From Atopobiaceae bacterium (GTDB lineage: Bacteria > Actinomycetota > Coriobacteriia > Coriobacteriales > Atopobiaceae): a DNA stretch of 64,000 nucleotides. How positions within the stretch are numbered: position 1 is the first letter of the stretch; each line of letters starts with the position of its first letter. Below the pieces are notes generated by a model. It saw nothing but the letters and a program-made list of their open reading frames with translations. It was not told the origin of the DNA and ran no database searches. Below, piece by piece: positions 33,901 through 42,596 of the stretch. The stretch lies in contig JAKVON010000002.1 in the NCBI GenBank assembly GCA_022482785.1, forward strand, positions 124,001 through 188,000, given 5' to 3'. A program made the translations under genes and the position numbers.

Positions 33901-35618
33901 TGGCCCAGGGCGCCAAGCCCGGCGAGGGTGGTCACCTGCCCGGCAAGAAGGTCTGGCCATGGGTCGCCGAGGTCCGCAGCTCCACCCCGGGCGTGAGCCT
34001 CATCTCGCCGCCGCCCCACCACGACATCTACTCGATCGAGGACCTCGCCGAGCTGATCTTCGACCTCAAGAACGCCAACCCCGACGCGCGCATCTCGGTG
34101 AAGCTCGTCTCCGAGGCGGGCGTGGGCACCATCGCCACGGGCGTCGCCAAGGGAGGCGCCGGCAAGATCCTGATCTCCGGCGCCAACGGGGGCACGGGCG
34201 CGGCCCCGCGCGACTCGATCTACCACGCCGGCCTGCCGCTCGAGCTCGGCCTCGCCGAGACCCAGCAGGTCCTCCTCCAGAACGGGCTGCGCTCCCGCGT
34301 CGCCCTCGAGGCCGACGGCAAGCTCATGGACGGCCGCGACGTCGCCGTGGCGTGCCTGCTCGGCGCGGAGGAGTTCGGCTTCGCGACGGCGGTCTGCATC
34401 TCGATGGGCTGTCTCATGCAGCGCGACTGCCAGCAGGACACCTGCCCGGTGGGCATCTGCACCCAGGACTGCCACCTCAGGAGCTGCTTCATGGGCAAGC
34501 CCGAGCACGTGGTCAACTTCATGACCTTCGTGGCCGAGGAGCTGCGCGAGATCATGGCGAGCCTGGGCTTCCGTACGGTCGACGAGATGGTGGGGCACCC
34601 CGAGTGCCTGCGCCAGATCGAGATCCCCGGCAACTGGAAGGCCAACAAGGTCGACCTCTCGAGGGTCCTCGCCAACGGCACCAACGTGTTCGGCAAGAGC
34701 GTCCCCGGGGCCGAGGTCAGGCACTTCCTGCCCGAGATGGCCTATGACGACGAGCTGGACAAGACGCTCGACGCCACCCTCTTCATCCCCTACACGGCCG
34801 ACGCGCGCGCCCGCCTCGAGCCGCTGCGCTTCCATGCCGACATCGCCAACGTGAACCGCTGCGTGGGCACCATGCTGGGAAGCCAGGTCACCAAGGCCCA
34901 TCCCACGGGCCTTCCCGAGGGGTCCGTCACCATCGACTGCACCGGATCGGGCGGCCAGAGCTTCGGCGCCTTCCTGCCCGCCGGCATCACCCTCAACATC
35001 TCGGGCGACGCGAACGACTACTTCGGCAAGGGCCTCTCGGGAGGCATCCTCTCGGTCGCCCCCGCGGCCAATGCCAGCTACAAGTTCGACGAGAACGTCG
35101 TGATCGGCAACGTGGCCTTCTATGGCGCCACGAGCGGCAAGGGCTTCTGCAACGGGCTGGCGGGCCAGCGCTTCGGCGTGCGCAACTCCGGTGCCACCCT
35201 GGTGGTCGAGGGCGTGGGCAACCACGGCTGCGAGTACATGACCGGCGGCCGCGCGCTCGTCCTGGGCGAGGTCGGGCTCAACTTCGCCGCGGGCATGTCG
35301 GGCGGCATCGCCTACGTCTTCGACGAGCACCACACCCTCGAGGAGCGCACCAACAAGGACATGGTCTACCTGGAGCGGCCCACGGAAGACGAGCTCGATT
35401 ACATCCGCGACCTCATCGAGGAGCACGTCGAGCGCACCCAGAGCCCGCGCGGCATCAAGCTCCTCTACCAGTTCGACACGATCAAGGGCCTGTTCGTCAA
35501 GGTCATCCCGCACGACTACAAGCGCGCCCTCGAGCTCACCGCCGCGGCCGAGGCCGCCGGCCAGACGCACGAGGCCGCCGTCGAGACCGCATTCGCACAG
35601 ATGAGGAAGGGGGAGTAG
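30993..35618 (+). CDS. gltB: Glutamate synthase large subunit
   Basis: EHDACGIGALAHLKG, RYSTNTTPSWERAHP, GGKSNTGEGGENPKR, GANGGTGAAPRDSIYHAGLPLELGLAE, 3Fe-4S CISMGCLMQRDCQQDTCPVGICTQD. Confidence 0.97.
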   Translation: MDTSRQHPLATSCNERGLYQPEFEHDACGIGALAHLKGHRSHQMLDDALSVLVNLEHRGGKGLERNTGDGAGILFQIPHRFFRKEAQKEGHLLPDEGDYGVAMLFFPQDGQGTEAAKATFEQGCAELGCPLLFWREVPIDPHDLGDTARACMPTILQAFIGRPEGVEPGDAFERRLYVCRRAIEKKAAADPAFKGKIFYVCSMSARTIVYKGMLVATQMRRFYTDLNDASTETALALVHSRYSTNTTPSWERAHPNRFIIHNGEINTLRGNVNWIRAREPNLYSPLLGADLENVMPIINREGSDSAILDNVLEFLTMNGRDVARAVTMLMPEPWDHNKALSKERRAYDAYQSMLMEPWDGPAAIAFTDGLRLGAALDRNGLRPARYYVTRDDRFILSSEAGAKPIEPTNILQAGCLGPGQMLVVDPSQARVIWDGELKDTFAKQKPYRDWLDAETLDIHDLGHAKGNPFAPIDADEPLSQRLAHHGYHFDDVEEAILPMADTGKPPLASMGQDMPLPVLSKHARSFFDYFNQLFAQVTNPPIDALRESFVTSTVLYLGNHGNLLEDARETCRLVRLQGPLLSKDAFERICAIDREGFEAARFSATYDRDGGDGALEKALANLNASVEKAVRGGANIVVISDRAPEGKVPIPSLLAVSSVHNHLIRAGVRMSADLVVECGDAMTAHDYAALVGYSASGIYPYLAHDLIVDAAAKGKVKVSAEEAVANYNKAVTAGIVSIMSKMGISTMQGYHSAQIFEIVGLNKAFVHEYFRGTFSRLGGLGVDDVQRECDQRYDEAEALKASPSPDQLASSGITKWRPVGGEEHLITPEVIYLLQEAVRQGDFDAFHEYSRALHPKGRAITLRDLLEFVPRETGAVPLDEVEPASEIVRRFTTGAMSYGAISEEAHECMAIAMNRLGGKSNTGEGGENPKRETTLPNGDSKNSAIKQVASARFGVTSRYLVSGKEIQIKMAQGAKPGEGGHLPGKKVWPWVAEVRSSTPGVSLISPPPHHDIYSIEDLAELIFDLKNANPDARISVKLVSEAGVGTIATGVAKGGAGKILISGANGGTGAAPRDSIYHAGLPLELGLAETQQVLLQNGLRSRVALEADGKLMDGRDVAVACLLGAEEFGFATAVCISMGCLMQRDCQQDTCPVGICTQDCHLRSCFMGKPEHVVNFMTFVAEELREIMASLGFRTVDEMVGHPECLRQIEIPGNWKANKVDLSRVLANGTNVFGKSVPGAEVRHFLPEMAYDDELDKTLDATLFIPYTADARARLEPLRFHADIANVNRCVGTMLGSQVTKAHPTGLPEGSVTIDCTGSGGQSFGAFLPAGITLNISGDANDYFGKGLSGGILSVAPAANASYKFDENVVIGNVAFYGATSGKGFCNGLAGQRFGVRNSGATLVVEGVGNHGCEYMTGGRALVLGEVGLNFAAGMSGGIAYVFDEHHTLEERTNKDMVYLERPTEDELDYIRDLIEEHVERTQSPRGIKLLYQFDTIKGLFVKVIPHDYKRALELTAAAEAAGQTHEAAVETAFAQMRKGE

Positions 35619-35620
35619 CC

Positions 35621-37081
35621 ATGGGAAAGCCAGGCGCATTCCTCGAGCACGACCGCGTCAGCCACGGCGAGCGTCCGGCCGCCGAGACGATCCGCGACTT
35701 CGACGAGTTCGCGGTGCCCCTGTCGGCCGACGAGCAGCGCACGCAGGCGAGCCGTTGCATGTACTGCGGCGTCGCCTTCTGCCAGACCGGCATCGCCTTC
35801 GGGCATGCCCGCCCCTCGGGCTGCCCGCTCCACAACCTCATCCCCGAGTGGAACGACCTCATGTGGCGCGGGCTCTGGGACGACGCCGCCGAGAGGCTCG
35901 CCCTCACCAACCCGTTCCCCGAGTTCACCGGGCGCGTGTGCCCGGCCCTGTGCGAGGCTGCCTGCAACCTGGGCCTCCACGAGGAGCCGACCACGATCAA
36001 GGACAACGAGCGCGCCATCTCCGACCACGCCTGGGAGGCGGGCAACGTGCGGCCGCTTGCCGCGGCCGGCGCCGATGCGCCCAAGGTCGCCGTCGTGGGC
36101 TCGGGGCCTGCGGGCCTCGCGGCCGCGTGGGAGCTCGCGCGCCTCGGCGCGGCCGTCACCGTCCTCGAGAGGAGCGACGCCGCGGGCGGCCTGCTCATGT
36201 ATGGCATCCCCAACATGAAGCTCCCCAAGGACGTGGTCCAGCGCCGCATCGACCTCATGCGCGAGAGCGGCATCGCCTTCGAGCTGGGCTGTGACGCGAG
36301 CGACCCCGCGGTGGCCAGGCGCCTCGCGGACGACTTCGACGCCGTGGTTGTCACGGCCGGTGCCGGCGACGCGCGCAGGCTCACGGTTCCTGGGGCCGAC
36401 GCCAAGGGCGTCTGCCTGGCCGTGGACTACCTCACGGCGTCGACCAAGTCGGTCGTGGGCGGAGGCGAGCCTGCCATCAGCGCGAAGGGGCTCGACGTCG
36501 TGGTCGTGGGCGGTGGCGACACCGGCACCGACTGCGTGGCCACCGCGCTGCGCCAGGGCGCCAAGAGCGTGTCCCAGCTCGAGTTCTTGCCCGCTCCTCC
36601 CGAGGCCCGCGTGCCCGGCAACCCCTGGCCCGAGTGGCCCAACGTCAAGAAGACCGACTACGGCCAGGTCGAGGCCGCTTCCGTGCAGGGCACGGACCCC
36701 CGCACCTGGGCCACCGACACGCTCGAGGTGCTGGGCGAGGGCGGCGCGGTCTCCGGCCTGCGCGTGGCCTCGCTCGACTGGAGCCACGGCAAGCCCGAGC
36801 GGATCGCCGGCAGCGAGCGAGAGATCCCCGCTCAGCTGGTGCTTCTGGCCATGGGGTTCACCGGTCCGTCGCGGGGCGTGTTCGACGCCCTGGGGGTCGA
36901 GCTCTCCGAGGCCCGTGGCGGGGTACGCCCCGTCATGGAGAAGGCCGACGGCCACAAGGCCAAGGGAGCCGAGAGGGTCTACGCCGCAGGCGACGCGAGG
37001 AACGGCTCCTCCCTCGTGGTGAGTGCGCTGGCTGACGGCCTGGCCGCTGCGACGGAGGTCGCAGCCGACCTGGGGCTGTAG
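35621..37081 (+). CDS. gltD: Glutamate synthase small subunit
   Basis: RCMYCGVAFCQTG..GCPLHNLIPEWND, CPALCEAACNLG, GSGPAGLAAAWELARLG, VYAAGDARNGSSLVVSAL. Confidence 0.96.
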   Translation: MGKPGAFLEHDRVSHGERPAAETIRDFDEFAVPLSADEQRTQASRCMYCGVAFCQTGIAFGHARPSGCPLHNLIPEWNDLMWRGLWDDAAERLALTNPFPEFTGRVCPALCEAACNLGLHEEPTTIKDNERAISDHAWEAGNVRPLAAAGADAPKVAVVGSGPAGLAAAWELARLGAAVTVLERSDAAGGLLMYGIPNMKLPKDVVQRRIDLMRESGIAFELGCDASDPAVARRLADDFDAVVVTAGAGDARRLTVPGADAKGVCLAVDYLTASTKSVVGGGEPAISAKGLDVVVVGGGDTGTDCVATALRQGAKSVSQLEFLPAPPEARVPGNPWPEWPNVKKTDYGQVEAASVQGTDPRTWATDTLEVLGEGGAVSGLRVASLDWSHGKPERIAGSEREIPAQLVLLAMGFTGPSRGVFDALGVELSEARGGVRPVMEKADGHKAKGAERVYAAGDARNGSSLVVSALADGLAAATEVAADLGL

Positions 37082-37157
37082 CCCGACAGAACGAGAGCTG
37101 CCTGCGGGCGGCGGCCGGCTGGTGTCGGCTGCCGCCCGCCTTGGTTTGGTCCCAGTG

Positions 37158-37230
37158 GCAATTCTCCGTGGTTTCATACGTTCTCGCTATCCGTTAAATG
37201 GGGAAACCGTATGAAACGACGGAGAATTGC
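37158..37230. repeat. 23-bp inverted repeat (22/23), 27-nt loop
   Basis: GCAATTCTCCGTGGTTTCATACG (37158-37180) / CGTATGAAACGACGGAGAATTGC (37208-37230). Confidence 0.93.
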
Positions 37231-37330
37231 GGGCGGGTCGTGGGGCGGTCTGCGAGCCCTCGGTTCCCTGGCCCACCGTCGCACCTAGAATGGAGCGGAG
37301 CCAACACCGGCGACGGAGGGGAGGAGAGCC

Positions 37331-38110
37331 ATGCCGTTCGGGACGTCGCACATTGCGCGCACCGCCTCGGGCCTGGCCTTCGTCCGCGAGGTTCGGCTCC
37401 CCGACGGGACGCGCATGCGAGTGCTCGTCGTGGGCGGGGTCTTCCAATCGGCGACCTATCTGGGCGAGCGTCGCAACGAGCTGCCCTTTGCCTACCTCCG
37501 CTCGTTCGAGCGCATGTTCGAGCCGGGCGTGCCCGTGCATGACGTCCTCCTGCTGGGCGGCGGGGGCTATGCCTATCCCAAGTACCTGATAACCCACCAC
37601 CCCGAGACCAGCGTCGACGTGGTCGAGATCGACCCCGCCATCACCCGAATCGCGCGCAGGTGGTTCTACCTCGACCGGCTCATCGCCGAGACGAACTGCG
37701 TGCGAGATGGCCGCCTCGGCCTCGTCAACGCCGACGGCCGCGCGTACCTGGAGCAGGGCGGCAAGGCCTACGACGTGGTCATCAACGACACGTTCCGCGG
37801 CAGGGTGCCGGCCTGCGAGCTCGCGACCCTCGAGGCCGCCTCCGCCGTGAGGTCGCGCCTGCGTCCCGGCGGAATCTATCTCGCGAACGTCGTCTCGCAC
37901 CAGGGGGGCCAGGACGTGGGATTCCTCCGCGACGTGACGGCGACGCTCGACGAGGCCTTCGGGCACGTGCACATCATCCCCGCTACCGACGAGACCTTCG
38001 GGGGCGAGGACAACTACCTCGTCATCGCCACGGACGGCGACTACGCCTTCAGCGACGACCTTGGCGTCTACGAGGGATTTCTCGGCAATGTGCTGCACGA
38101 TGAGGGCTGA
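37331..38110 (+). CDS. Spermidine synthase-like/SAM-dependent methyltransferase-fold protein
   Basis: VLLLGGGGYAYPKYLITHHPETSVDVVEIDPAITRIARRWF, VINDTFRGRVP. Confidence 0.78.
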   Translation: MPFGTSHIARTASGLAFVREVRLPDGTRMRVLVVGGVFQSATYLGERRNELPFAYLRSFERMFEPGVPVHDVLLLGGGGYAYPKYLITHHPETSVDVVEIDPAITRIARRWFYLDRLIAETNCVRDGRLGLVNADGRAYLEQGGKAYDVVINDTFRGRVPACELATLEAASAVRSRLRPGGIYLANVVSHQGGQDVGFLRDVTATLDEAFGHVHIIPATDETFGGEDNYLVIATDGDYAFSDDLGVYEGFLGNVLHDEG

Positions 38111-38120
38111 GCGCAAACGT

Positions 38121-38188
38121 CGTCCCGTGCCCCCACGGCCCCGGGCACGGGACGAAGATTCCGGCCGCCGCCATAGGCGACGGCCGGA
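38121..38188. terminator. Tandem GC-rich hairpins between convergent genes
   Basis: CGTCCCGTGCCC/GGGCACGGGACG (38121-38154), then TCCGGCC...GGCCGGA (38160-38188). Confidence 0.55.
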
Positions 38189-38223
38189 GGTTCGCTGGCC
38201 TGTCTGAGGCCTGCGGGCGAAAG

Positions 38224-38490
38224 CTAGGAGAGCTCGTGCCTCGGCTCCGAGATTTTGACGCCCCGGAAAAGGCCGAAGTCATGCGTTTGCAGGGCATCAT
38301 AGAACGGATTGCCCATGCCCGGCCCCCACTGGCTCCTCGAGGTTCCGCCGGAGACGCTTGAGAGGATGTCGTCGGGCAGGGCGATCCTCTCAGCCCTCGC
38401 GAGGGAGATGACCTCCTCGACCGATTTGCACTCGCCGAACTTCTTCGCTTGCTCCGGAGAAAGACTCTTTGCGAACTCTTCCCAATCCAT
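38224..38490 (-). CDS. Nif11-like leader peptide (double-glycine) putative RiPP precursor, copy 1
   Basis: MDWEEFAKSLSPEQAKKFGECKSVEEVISLARAERIALPDDILSSVSGG | TSRSQWGPGMGNPFYDALQTHDFGLFRG...; AAGGAGG SD. Confidence 0.75.
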   Translation of the reverse strand: MDWEEFAKSLSPEQAKKFGECKSVEEVISLARAERIALPDDILSSVSGGTSRSQWGPGMGNPFYDALQTHDFGLFRGVKISEPRHELS

Positions 38491-38643
38491 GGCGTGCCTC
38501 CTTAAGCGAAACCCTGATCTTGGTGGAATTCTGCCCAACGGCGTGGCCGGAAAATCTTAATAAAGTGTTAGGAAAAAGAAACCACGGCCAGCACGCGCGG
38601 GGACGTTCCTCCGTCGGGATTCCAGTGCCTGGCACCGCCTGTG

Positions 38644-40344
38644 CTAGCCTTTGCCCATGCCGCCCGAGAACCGCCCGCCGCCCGTGGCGCCTCCCTGCGT
38701 GACCGAGCCCACGATCGTGGAGCTCATCGTCACGCTGGTCGAGGCCGAGCCGTTCGAGACGGTGTAGGTCTGGCCGGCCTGCATCGAGGGGCTGCTCACG
38801 ACAACGCACTGGTACGACTTGCCGGTCGTGCCCGACATCAGCACGTTCCCCGCGGCATCGGTCACGGTGATGGTGTCGCCGGCGCTGCCGGAGAGGCTCA
38901 CGAGCGCCGCGCACTGCGTTCCCGCGGAGAAGTTCTCGGCCATGCCCGAGGCACCTGCGGCGATGACCGTGCCGCCGGAGACGGTGGCCTCCGAGCCGTA
39001 GTCGAGCGCGCCGTTGCCGGAGTCCTCGGGGCCCCAGACGCGGACGGTGCCGCCGCTCACCTCGAGGGTGCCGTTGGAGTCGAGGCCGTCGCCGCCCGTG
39101 GTGCAGGTGAGCGTGCCGCCCGAGATGGTGAGGTCGCAGCTGTCGTCGACGTCGTTCGCCATGCCGAGGCCCATGCCGCCTCCCCCGGAGGCGTCTCCCG
39201 AGCCCGTCGCGCCGCTCGTGGCGCTTGTCGCGTTGGCGTCCATGCCAGGTGCCCCGCCGCCGTGGAAGTCGCTGCCCGCGGTGGCGGAGGGGGTGCCGCC
39301 CATGCCGGTGTCGGCCGTGCCGCTCGTGGTCGAGGGGCTGGCGGCGTTCACGGAGTCGTCGGTCGAGACGATGCTCACGTCGCCGGCCGTCTGCAGCACG
39401 GTCTGGCCCTCGAGCCCCTCGTAGCAGCTCTGGATGTCGATCGTCCCGCCGTCGACGCGCGTCGCGCCCTCCGCGTGCACGGCGTCGTCGCCCGCGTTCA
39501 CGGTGAGGGTGCCGCCGGCGACGTAGACGTAGCCGAGCGCGTCGCTCGAGGTGTCGGCATGGATGGCGTCGGTGTCGACCTTGATGTTGTAGGTGCCGCT
39601 CGCGATGCGCACGGAGTTGTTGGCCTTGAGCCCGCTGCCCGATGCGGTCACGTTCAGCGTGACGCCGGCGCAGACCAGGTCGTCCTTCGACACGATGGCG
39701 TGGCCCTGGGCAGAGCTCACGCTCAGCGTGCCGGTCCCGTTGATGGTGAGGTCGTCATGCGAGAAGACGGTGGCGTCGGCCTTGTCGTCGGATGCCTGGG
39801 CTATCGTGCCCGTGGTGGCAAGCGAGCTGGCCTGCCCGCCCTCGACGGTGAGGAAGGTCTTGTCGGCGCTCTTCACGTAGACGGCAGGCAGGGCCGAATT
39901 GGTGATGGTGACCCCCTCGAGCACGATTTGCACCTTGTCCGAGTCGCCTGCGTCGACCACGATCTGGCCGTCGGTGAGCGAGCCCGTGACCACGTAGGTG
40001 CCGCCCTTGCTGATGGTGATGACGTTGCCGCTGATCGAGACCCCGGCCGAGCTCGATGCGGTCGAGGCGTTGTCGGCCAGGGTGATGGTGACGGCCGAGC
40101 CGTTCTCGTAGTTGCCCGAGAGGTCCTTGTCGGTGAACATGTTCGAGACGTCGAGGTCTGCGGCCTTGGTGGCCGTGAGGGTGGTGCCGTCCGAGCTGCT
40201 TGCCGTCGTGCTCGCGGCGCTCGTGGTCGCGCTCGCAGACGAGGTGCTCGTTTGCGAGCAGCCGCCCAGCGCGAGCGCGCAGGCGAGCCCTGCGGCGATG
40301 GCGCCGGCGGCGATGCGCCCGTGCGTGCGGTCGTTAGAGTTCAT
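38644..40344 (-). CDS. Secreted carbohydrate-binding-domain lipoprotein (CotH-operon-associated type)
   Basis: Lipobox LACALALGGCSQ; repetitive beta-strand repeats (ISGGTLTC, VSGGTV); operon with DUF4956 and VTC proteins. Confidence 0.7.
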   Translation of the reverse strand: MNSNDRTHGRIAAGAIAAGLACALALGGCSQTSTSSASATTSAASTTASSSDGTTLTATKAADLDVSNMFTDKDLSGNYENGSAVTITLADNASTASSSAGVSISGNVITISKGGTYVVTGSLTDGQIVVDAGDSDKVQIVLEGVTITNSALPAVYVKSADKTFLTVEGGQASSLATTGTIAQASDDKADATVFSHDDLTINGTGTLSVSSAQGHAIVSKDDLVCAGVTLNVTASGSGLKANNSVRIASGTYNIKVDTDAIHADTSSDALGYVYVAGGTLTVNAGDDAVHAEGATRVDGGTIDIQSCYEGLEGQTVLQTAGDVSIVSTDDSVNAASPSTTSGTADTGMGGTPSATAGSDFHGGGAPGMDANATSATSGATGSGDASGGGGMGLGMANDVDDSCDLTISGGTLTCTTGGDGLDSNGTLEVSGGTVRVWGPEDSGNGALDYGSEATVSGGTVIAAGASGMAENFSAGTQCAALVSLSGSAGDTITVTDAAGNVLMSGTTGKSYQCVVVSSPSMQAGQTYTVSNGSASTSVTMSSTIVGSVTQGGATGGGRFSGGMGKG

Positions 40345-41023
40345 AGCTGTTGGCCTCCTGTCGGCTGATGGCGATCTCGAGGTTGCCGTTGCGGCAGCGG
40401 AGCTGGTCGATGAAGGCCTTCTCCTGGGCGAGGTCGCGCATGGCGATGTCATAGGTGAGCTTGTAGAGGCTGCCCATGTTGGTGGTCTTCACGCTCACCA
40501 GGTCGTGGCTCGAGGTATAGCTCTCGAGAAGGTCGTCGAACTCGCCCGCGTAGTCGAGGTCCTCGGGCACGGTGATGCGGAGCGTCCTGTGGCGGTCGTC
40601 GCCAAGGCCGAGGCCGGTGTGGTCGAACAGCACCATGCAGCCTCCCAGGATGAGGGCGAACAGCACGGCGTAGCCCAGGTAACCCATGCCACAGACGAGG
40701 CCGGTCCCCATGGCGAGGAAGAGCGAGCCAATCTCGCGCGCCGAGCCGGGAACCGATCGGAACCGCACCAGGCTGAAGGTGCCCGCGACGGCGACCCCGG
40801 CACCGATGTTGCCGTTCACCATGATGATGATCACGGTCACGATGGCGGGAAGCAGGGCGAGCGTGGTGACGAAGCTCGCCGAGGAGCGGCCCGACCTGGA
40901 GTGGACGAAGGCCAGGAAGACCCCGATGGCGAGGGCGGCGGCGATGCAGGCGACGAACGACCCCACCGCCACCGAGCCGCTCGACGCGGTTGAGTCGAAG
41001 ATGCAGGCGAACAGGTTAGGCAT
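40334..41023 (-). CDS. DUF4956-family membrane protein
   Basis: GNIGAGVAVAGTFSLVRFRSVPGSAREIGSLFLAMGTGLVCGMGYLGYA. Confidence 0.82.
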   Translation of the reverse strand: MPNLFACIFDSTASSGSVAVGSFVACIAAALAIGVFLAFVHSRSGRSSASFVTTLALLPAIVTVIIIMVNGNIGAGVAVAGTFSLVRFRSVPGSAREIGSLFLAMGTGLVCGMGYLGYAVLFALILGGCMVLFDHTGLGLGDDRHRTLRITVPEDLDYAGEFDDLLESYTSSHDLVSVKTTNMGSLYKLTYDIAMRDLAQEKAFIDQLRCRNGNLEIAISRQEANSYEL

Positions 41024-41858
41024 AGTTGGCCTTCCTCTCGTGACGGACTGGCTGATAGCCGGCGGCCAGGTGGGCAGGCACGCCAGGGACCAGGTGGAGC
41101 CTGGGGCGGCGATCCCCGAGCCGTGCGACCCTCTCGGCCTGGCGCGTGCGCTCGCGGGCGAGGTAGGCCTTGCCCACCTTGGAGAACGGAACCTGGTAGA
41201 GGCTGTTCGCGGTGAGGAAATCGACCAGCCAGAGCGGGATGGCCCCGGCGGTCTTGACCTCCATGAGGGTCTGGCCCTGCCCGAGGAGGGGATGGCCGTC
41301 GGTCCCGTCGGTAAGCGCGAGCCGCGAGTCGCGCCAGCGGATGTCGGTGTCGAGGGTGATGCGGAAGTCGGGGTCGTCCGCCGCGTAGTAGGCACAGCGG
41401 TCGCTCGCGACGAAGAATGCCGGGGCTATGCCGCGGTAGCGGCGGACGAAGTAGTCTATCTCGCGGGAGACCTGGTCTTCTCCGGGAAAGCCGTCCGAGG
41501 AGAGGCTGGCGAGCGCGCGGCTCGCCGTGGAGCCGATGCGGCGCTTGTACACGACCCCGTCGAGCTTCTCCTTGACCTCCACGTAGGCGGGGGAGTCTGG
41601 GGCCACGTCGCCATAGGCGCGCACGCGGAGCTTCTCCTTGTAGGGGCCTCCCTCGATCGAGCGGCGGATGAGCACGTTGGAGGGGGTGTCGAAGTAGACG
41701 TTGGAGATGGTGCTCTGGCCCCAGGCGTCGGCCGCCATGTGGGGGCGCATGACCGCGTCGAGCTTGGCACGCTGCTTGACGTCGAGCAGGTACTTGAGCT
41801 CGTAGCGCTTGAAGACGAGCTGTGCCGGGATCTGCTGCGTCGCGAGTGCGGTTTCCAT
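41016..41858 (-). CDS. VTC-domain (polyphosphate polymerase-like) protein
   Basis: FKRYELKYLLDVKQRAKL, ISNVYFDTPSNVLIRRSIEGGPYKEKLRVRAYG, YVEVKEKLDGVVYKRRI, LMEVKTAGAIPLWL. Confidence 0.85.
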   Translation of the reverse strand: METALATQQIPAQLVFKRYELKYLLDVKQRAKLDAVMRPHMAADAWGQSTISNVYFDTPSNVLIRRSIEGGPYKEKLRVRAYGDVAPDSPAYVEVKEKLDGVVYKRRIGSTASRALASLSSDGFPGEDQVSREIDYFVRRYRGIAPAFFVASDRCAYYAADDPDFRITLDTDIRWRDSRLALTDGTDGHPLLGQGQTLMEVKTAGAIPLWLVDFLTANSLYQVPFSKVGKAYLARERTRQAERVARLGDRRPRLHLVPGVPAHLAAGYQPVRHERKANYA

Positions 41859-42035
41859 GGCTGTCCTTCCGTCGCGCTGGTGGGCCCCATTGGCCCCGAG
41901 GACAGACTAGCGGGTAAAGGCAGCGTAAAAAGGCCAGGAAGAAGGGTATGCGCAAAGCTCGCGCAAGGCTTCGGGCAGGCTGAATGCAGGCGGAAGGCGG
42001 GCTGAAAGGGGAGGGGAGGGCGCGGTCGGCAAAGG

Positions 42036-42121
42036 AGGAGGGCCAGCACCCTGGTGTGGGTGCTGGCCCTCCTGCGCCTCTTGGGAAAAGGCAGCCTGCG
42101 GTCGTTGGGAGCGACCGCAGG
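42036..42121. terminator. Tandem hairpins downstream of Nif11-like copy 2
   Basis: AGGAGGGCCAGCACCC/GGGTGCTGGCCCTCCT (16-bp, 42036-42073) and CCTGCGGTCG/CGACCGCAGG (42095-42121). Confidence 0.6.
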
Positions 42122-42131
42122 TGGCCCGGAG

Positions 42132-42380
42132 CTAGCTCCTGTGGTTGATCCTGTCCATCAGGAAGCGATAGGAGGTCTTCGGGTTATAGAGGAGATCGTA
42201 GAAAGGATCGCCTGGGGTGCCCGTGTTGCACCGGCCGCCTGCGATGCCATCGAGGAACTCGTCCGGAAGGGCGAGCTTCTCCTCCCTGGCGACCGCGGTG
42301 ACGTCCTCGATGGTCTTGCAGGCGTCGAGCTTCTTCGCCTGCTCCTCGGTAAGACTCTTCGCGAACTCTTCCATGTTCAT
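42132..42380 (-). CDS. Nif11-like leader peptide (double-glycine) putative RiPP precursor, copy 2
   Basis: MNMEEFAKSLTEEQAKKLDACKTIEDVTAVAREEKLALPDEFLDGIAGG | RCNTGTPGDPFYDLLYNPKTSYRFLMDRINHRS; CAGGAGG SD. Confidence 0.78.
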   Translation of the reverse strand: MNMEEFAKSLTEEQAKKLDACKTIEDVTAVAREEKLALPDEFLDGIAGGRCNTGTPGDPFYDLLYNPKTSYRFLMDRINHRS

Positions 42381-42596
42381 GGCATGCCTCCTGGTTGTGA
42401 GGGTCGACTTGGCAGCTATCTACCCCCTGCGTCGAGAAAAAGCATCAAGTAAGTTTAAAGACTCGAGCATCTTGAAAAAGGCATCGGATGCATTCGCCCC
42501 TGTTCGCACCATTGGCCCTGGCACAGGGGTGCTGGGCATTTGTTGTCCGGCCCGTGCGCGAGAATGCGGGATAGCCGCAATCGAGGAGGATGTCCC

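Noticed and set aside
30849-35639. Two ~800-aa minus-strand ORFs opposite gltB
   Set aside because: Antisense shadow ORFs; gltB on the + strand has all expected motifs over its full length.
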